NCBI GenBank assembly: GCA_028565635.1 | Contig: JAOXYB010049503.1 | Span: 1-11,882, forward strand | Direction: 5' to 3' | DNA from: Phoronis ovalis | Lineage: Eukaryota; Phoronida; Phoronidae | Length of the DNA stretch: 11,882 bases | Part shown: piece after piece, positions 9,401 through 11,882 of the stretch | How the letters are laid out: the number at the start of each line of letters is the position of its first letter | Numbering within the stretch: position 1 is the stretch's first letter | Notes under the pieces: model-generated | Seen by the model: only the letters and a program-made list of their open reading frames with translations | Told to the model about the DNA's origin: nothing | The model's database searches: none | Made by a program: the position numbers and the translations under genes

Positions 9401-11604
9401 GACTAAACTACATCTAATCATACCTCAATCTTTGTATACACTTGGCCTGTTTCCACCTCTAGAATAAATGTGGTATCGCAGTTATTAACCACAGCTCCTA
9501 TGTATTTTCCTGAAGGTGAAAATTCTAAATAGTTTACTTCCATAGCCTTTGAATCATCCCCTTTCAAGTTTTCATCACCGAATCCAGAAACAGACAAGTC
9601 CCAAACCTGATTTTCAAAGCAGCATATTAAAAATTTATTAATTAAAATTAGAATACTTTATACAATGGTACAACATACCAATCCTGTTAAGGAGGTAGAA
9701 TGTTTGAGTGAGAGACTGGTACTTTCAGACAATTTTGTATTGAAATCAAAATGAGTGATTAAGAAACAACTTTAAGTTATGGATGTCAGCAATTTCTTCT
9801 TACTACCTAGAACAATGAAAATTGATATCATCATAGAGAAGTGCATGATGTTGCACATTATTCCAGACTCTATTTTGCACAAAAACTTAAATACTTATAC
9901 AAGGTTTTTACGTATTATATTAATTAATATTAAATAAAGTAACAGATTACTTACAATGAGTTTTCCATCATCATAATTTGCAAGTGATGCTATCTGGGAT
10001 CCTTGACGGTTGGTAATAACAATTCCAAGTACTTCTCCATGAATATATCTGGTTATTTTCTGAAATTGATACTAACCAAAATTATAACTTTTTAACCTCT
10101 GAATGATCTTTTGCTCTCTGTGTTGACCGAGATAATACCTTCAGCTAAGAACTGTCTGTTAAATTTCAAGAATTTGCTTTTTGTTAGCCATTTACCTTAA
10201 AGTGACACTTGCTGTTAAAAGTGACATAAAACCCCAATTTTGAAAGTTTTGACTTTTGAGCAAGGGTGTAACATTATTCTAATTGAAGCTGAACACATTT
10301 AAAGTATGTGAAAGTATTAAAATCCACTCTGAAAAATTATCTTAACTGCATAGTTTCATTATGGAAAAAACATTCAAAGACGCTTCTCACAGTTATGTAT
10401 TAATTTATTAACTTAAATAACATCAATTATGAAACAAAAAACATTTAATGTTTAAATATTTTCTGTTGTAATTTTTTAATAGTGTTATCCTCGCCTAGCT
10501 ATTTGACGCAATCTTTCACAATGTCATTTTACTACTAGTTATAAACTCTGTAAATAATCCAAAATCATATGTCAATATTACAGGAGGTGGTAATTCCATA
10601 ATATTTGGTTACACAAAGTTCCCTGAGAATGTTTCCTTTAGGTACATTTCTGGCTACTTTTGTCAACACAAGATCTATTGCAGTGAGTAATATCCTATTA
10701 AAATATTACATATTAAATTAAATATTTTAACATAATTATATATTTTTATGAGAATATATATGACAAACCTCCTTGGTTTGGATATTAAAGCCATCAACAG
10801 TGCCATGAGTTCCAGCAACAAATATTTTAAGGGGATCGGTAGCGTGAAAACACACTCCATTTGCAGTGGATCCAGCCAGTGAGTACCGCAAAAATGTCAA
10901 CCACTTTCCAACTTGCGAATCCGAACCTTTAGATGCTCTGTACTTATTGATTAGATAGTGTTTTGACTCTGAAAAGCAGTACATAATAATCTTAATAGTT
11001 ACTTAATTATATAAATTATATTATTGCAAGTAGTTGTAAGAACTAATTACTACAAAAAGACATGACAATATTGTCATCATAACAAATAAATTAAATGTAA
11101 GATATAAATAGTAGGCTGTTTTACCTTTCATTGTGTGACATTAGCAAGCTAATCACCAACAGTAAGTCTTAGCTAATGGTAGCAATGAAGATTTTGAAAT
11201 AATGTCATTTGACAATGAGATGATTCCTAATCTACAGTAATGTTATGTACCTCTAGTGCGCTTGCAAGGAGAAGCCAGTGCAGTTGTCTCTAACAAAATA
11301 CTCTAATTCCAAATGTCGTGTTTTTAAAATCTCAAATCACCAGGGTCATCCTTGGCTCATATAATAATGATCATCTCCATCAATATGCAACACCAACTGC
11401 CTCATATTTGTAAAATATTTGGATATCTTTAATATTGCAGAATTTCAAACGTGATGATAATAAGCATGCTCAAGTAATTGAAAAATGAGATACAGAAAAA
11501 ACTCACTCCAGTTGAGTGCGAAAAAATGAATGGCTTTATCATTTCCAGTGGCAGCAAAAATGGCACAGTCAGGTGAGATATCCATATCTTTGAGACGTGT
11601 GCTC
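6348..11604 (-). CDS. WD40 repeat protein, C-terminal part, 9 exons, 5' end missing
   Basis: Nine minus-strand exons (11604-11507, 10968-10769, 10059-9955, 9606-9424, 9193-9022, 8184-8069, 7607-7418, 7069-6899, 6499-6348) join at GT-AG sites in matching phases, giving 461 full codons and a TGA at 6350-6348. The protein is a chain of about ten WD40-like blades, each with a turn-and-strand pattern such as LKDMDISPD, GKLIVWDL (131-138), LEFSPSGKY, AYNPSGKTLAVL and GFIVSGCEDRTL. Only one has a clear WD dipeptide (136-137). WD40 propellers are protein-binding platforms. Ten blades exceed one seven-blade ring, so I infer two propellers or one plus part of another. No catalytic domain, signal peptide or membrane segment is visible. 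The N-terminus is missing: the first exon begins mid-codon. I do not recognise the orthologue; C-terminal WD40 regions of larger multidomain proteins are possible. No frameshift or stop is seen. Confidence 0.87.
6899..7069 (-). CDS. WD40 gene exon, eighth of the nine visible
   Basis: Encodes residues 356-411 with split Gly codons at both ends (phase 1-1, 171 bases). It holds VNVLDLVTGN and the blade VNGVAYNLLNEGFIVSGCED, ending SDEKT|G. The intron at 6898-6500 is featureless AT-rich sequence. Confidence 0.88.
7070..7417 (-). other. WD40 intron (348 bases)
   Basis: GT-AG intron. Around 7150-7310 a segment less AT-rich than its surroundings (GGTGGCCATCTTGAATCC) has the look of an old dispersed repeat, but there is no second copy in the window. 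Confidence 0.4.
7418..7607 (-). CDS. WD40 gene exon, seventh visible
   Basis: Encodes residues 292-354 and one base of Gly355, starting IVYKTDGSVFMVLS and ending YYTRAVL|G. It joins to SHLGKVNVLDL. The acceptor is TTTCTTTCAG. Confidence 0.88.
7690..8030. repeat. Probable dispersed repeat relic in WD40 intron
   Basis: Almost fills the 461-base intron 7608-8068. It contains phrases common in dispersed repeats of aquatic invertebrates: AGGTCAAGGGTCAAATGCC, ATAAGCTCACC, and CCAAGTTTCATGAAGATCC followed by AAGTGGTGTAGTCAGAGAAG. This is recognition from memory of similar repeats, not a match within the window, so the boundaries are approximate. Confidence 0.45.
8069..8184 (-). CDS. WD40 gene exon, sixth visible
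   Basis: Encodes residues 254-291 (KTLAVLTKKPGQIFLTDI to HFCQNR). The first two bases complete Gly253. The donor AGG|GTAGGA gives a phase 0 intron. Confidence 0.87.
8408..8698. repeat. Dispersed A-rich repeat, copy B (MITE-like)
   Basis: Second, longer copy of the 418-636 repeat, sitting in the 837-base WD40 intron 8185-9021. TGCTCGCACTTAA is at 8440-8452 and TGCTCGCTGCTCGCACTTAA at 8463-8482. After an A-rich middle come TGCTCGCATTTAA (8619-8631), TGCTCGCTGCTCGGACTTAA (8645-8664) and TGCTCGCTGCTAGC (8675-8688). The left side has GGGGGTAT (8418-8425) and the right side its inverse ATACCCCCC (8690-8698). CTATAT flanks both sides (8402-8407 and 8699-8704; the last repeat base overlaps the C run), a possible target duplication. 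It lies in the same orientation as copy A. Confidence 0.75.
9022..9193 (-). CDS. WD40 gene exon, fifth visible
   Basis: Encodes residues 196-252 and the first base of Gly253: EYTNADSPLAISHDD, then VGFYSLLTGV, ending AYRMAYNPS|G. The acceptor TTTTGTAG is weaker than its neighbours but the frame is clean. Confidence 0.87.
9424..9606 (-). CDS. WD40 gene exon, fourth visible
   Basis: Encodes residues 135-195 (61 codons, phase 0 at both ends). It opens with VWDLS, which completes the strand KLI|VWDL across the splice, and carries the blade VNYLEFSPSGKYIGAVV. Confidence 0.9.
9955..10059 (-). CDS. WD40 gene exon, third visible
   Basis: Encodes residues 100-134 (35 codons, phase 0 at both ends): KITRYIHGEVLGIVITN to DDGKLI. 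The donor ATT|GTAAGT is a perfect consensus. Confidence 0.88.
10060..10768 (-). other. WD40 intron (709 bases)
   Basis: GT-AG, phase 0. Near its exon-3 end AAGTGACA occurs twice 19 bases apart (10200-10207 and 10219-10226), inside a stretch that might be an old repeat. The rest is AT-rich with no exon seen. Confidence 0.45.
10769..10968 (-). CDS. WD40 gene exon, second visible
   Basis: Encodes the end of residue 33 and residues 34-99, from SKHYLINKYRAS to GFNIQTKE. It contains a blade with VAGTHGTVDGFNI. The acceptor is TGCTTTTCAG and the donor GAG|GTTTGT. Confidence 0.88.
10969..11506 (-). other. WD40 intron (538 bases)
   Basis: GT-AG, phase 1. I see no gene, repeat copy or extra exon in it. 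Confidence 0.6.
11507..11604 (-). CDS. WD40 gene exon, first visible
   Basis: Encodes residues 1-32 and one base of residue 33. It holds the blade LKDMDISPDCAIFAATGNDK. It starts with one base of a split codon after TTTATTTCAG, and the donor is TGGA|GTGAGT. Translation could in principle start at Met7, but this is mid-blade, so I expect more coding sequence upstream. Confidence 0.85.
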
Positions 11605-11819
11605 CTGAAATAAAAATAAGAATAAACTACATAATATTTACTTTTTCAATCAAAAAATAAAATCATCTGAAAAGTAAAAAAACAAGCAATACACATCCAT
11701 CTGCCTAATTATCTTCTGTTGTCCAAAAAAAACAATCACAGTAAGGAGCAGACAGATCTAAACGCTCAGTTTGGACACTAGGACTTTTTCAATTGCAATA
11801 TATACTCTATTAATTATAC

Positions 11820-11842
11820 CTTCCGCAAGTGAAGCATATCTT
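11820..11842 (-). CDS. Possible 23-base WD40 exon or end of a longer exon
   Basis: A donor-like AAG|GTATAA occurs at 11820/11819. An exon of 23 bases starting after CTTAG at 11843 would end in the phase the next exon needs and read KICFTCGR into STRLK. A different frame is open all the way from 11882 to 11820 (SQRHSFNVLTAILEDMLHL...), but it ends in phase 0, which does not match. The region is too close to the edge to decide. Confidence 0.25.
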
Positions 11843-11882
11843 CTAAGATGGCTGTCAACACATTAAATGAATGTCGTTGAGA

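Noticed and set aside
10675-10860. Second minus-strand frame overlapping the WD40 exon at 10769-10968
   Set aside because: It is out of frame with the WD40 blades and runs into the intron.
1-11882. tRNA, rRNA or operon-style gene clusters
   Set aside because: No cloverleaf, rRNA core or closely packed same-strand genes were seen on either strand.

Overview
This window is nuclear DNA from an animal, most likely an invertebrate. It is AT-rich. Its genes are split into short exons by GT-AG introns of roughly 200-840 bases, there is no operon-like packing, and the recognisable protein families (an ankyrin/SOCS-box protein, a WD40 propeller protein, a voltage-gated K+ channel T1 domain) are metazoan in character. 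The dispersed repeats look like those of molluscs and other aquatic invertebrates, but I cannot name the species or be sure of the phylum.

Layout. Positions 1-417 hold no gene I can assign. Positions 418-636 are one copy of a short A-rich repeat with inverted-repeat-like ends. The minus strand from 1329 down to about 832 encodes a damaged Kv-channel tetramerisation (T1) domain plus the linker before S1. It is interrupted by a -1 and a +1 indel and one in-frame TAG, and it has no membrane domain, so I call it a pseudogene or gene relic. Positions 1383-2999 are intergenic and carry two CTCF-like motifs. Positions 3099-5410 (plus strand) are a complete four-exon gene for a 322-residue ankyrin repeat and SOCS box (ASB-type) protein, with AATAAA signals behind it. 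Positions 5577-6347 are the spacer between two convergent genes. From 6348 to 11604 and beyond, the minus strand holds the C-terminal nine exons (461 residues plus stop) of a WD40 repeat protein whose 5' end lies outside or at the edge of the window. Its introns contain a second copy of the repeat (8408-8698) and a probable relic of another dispersed repeat (about 7690-8030).

Functional picture. The ASB protein should be the substrate-receptor subunit of a Cullin-5/Elongin B-C ubiquitin ligase: ankyrin repeats bind the substrate and the SOCS box recruits the ligase. The WD40 protein is a scaffold of about ten visible blades, too many for one propeller; I do not recognise its orthologue. Nothing shows that these neighbours work together. 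I see no evidence of a new multi-gene system. The most notable items are the undeclared Kv relic, with its nearly compensating indels, and the repeat family shared between an intergenic region and an intron.
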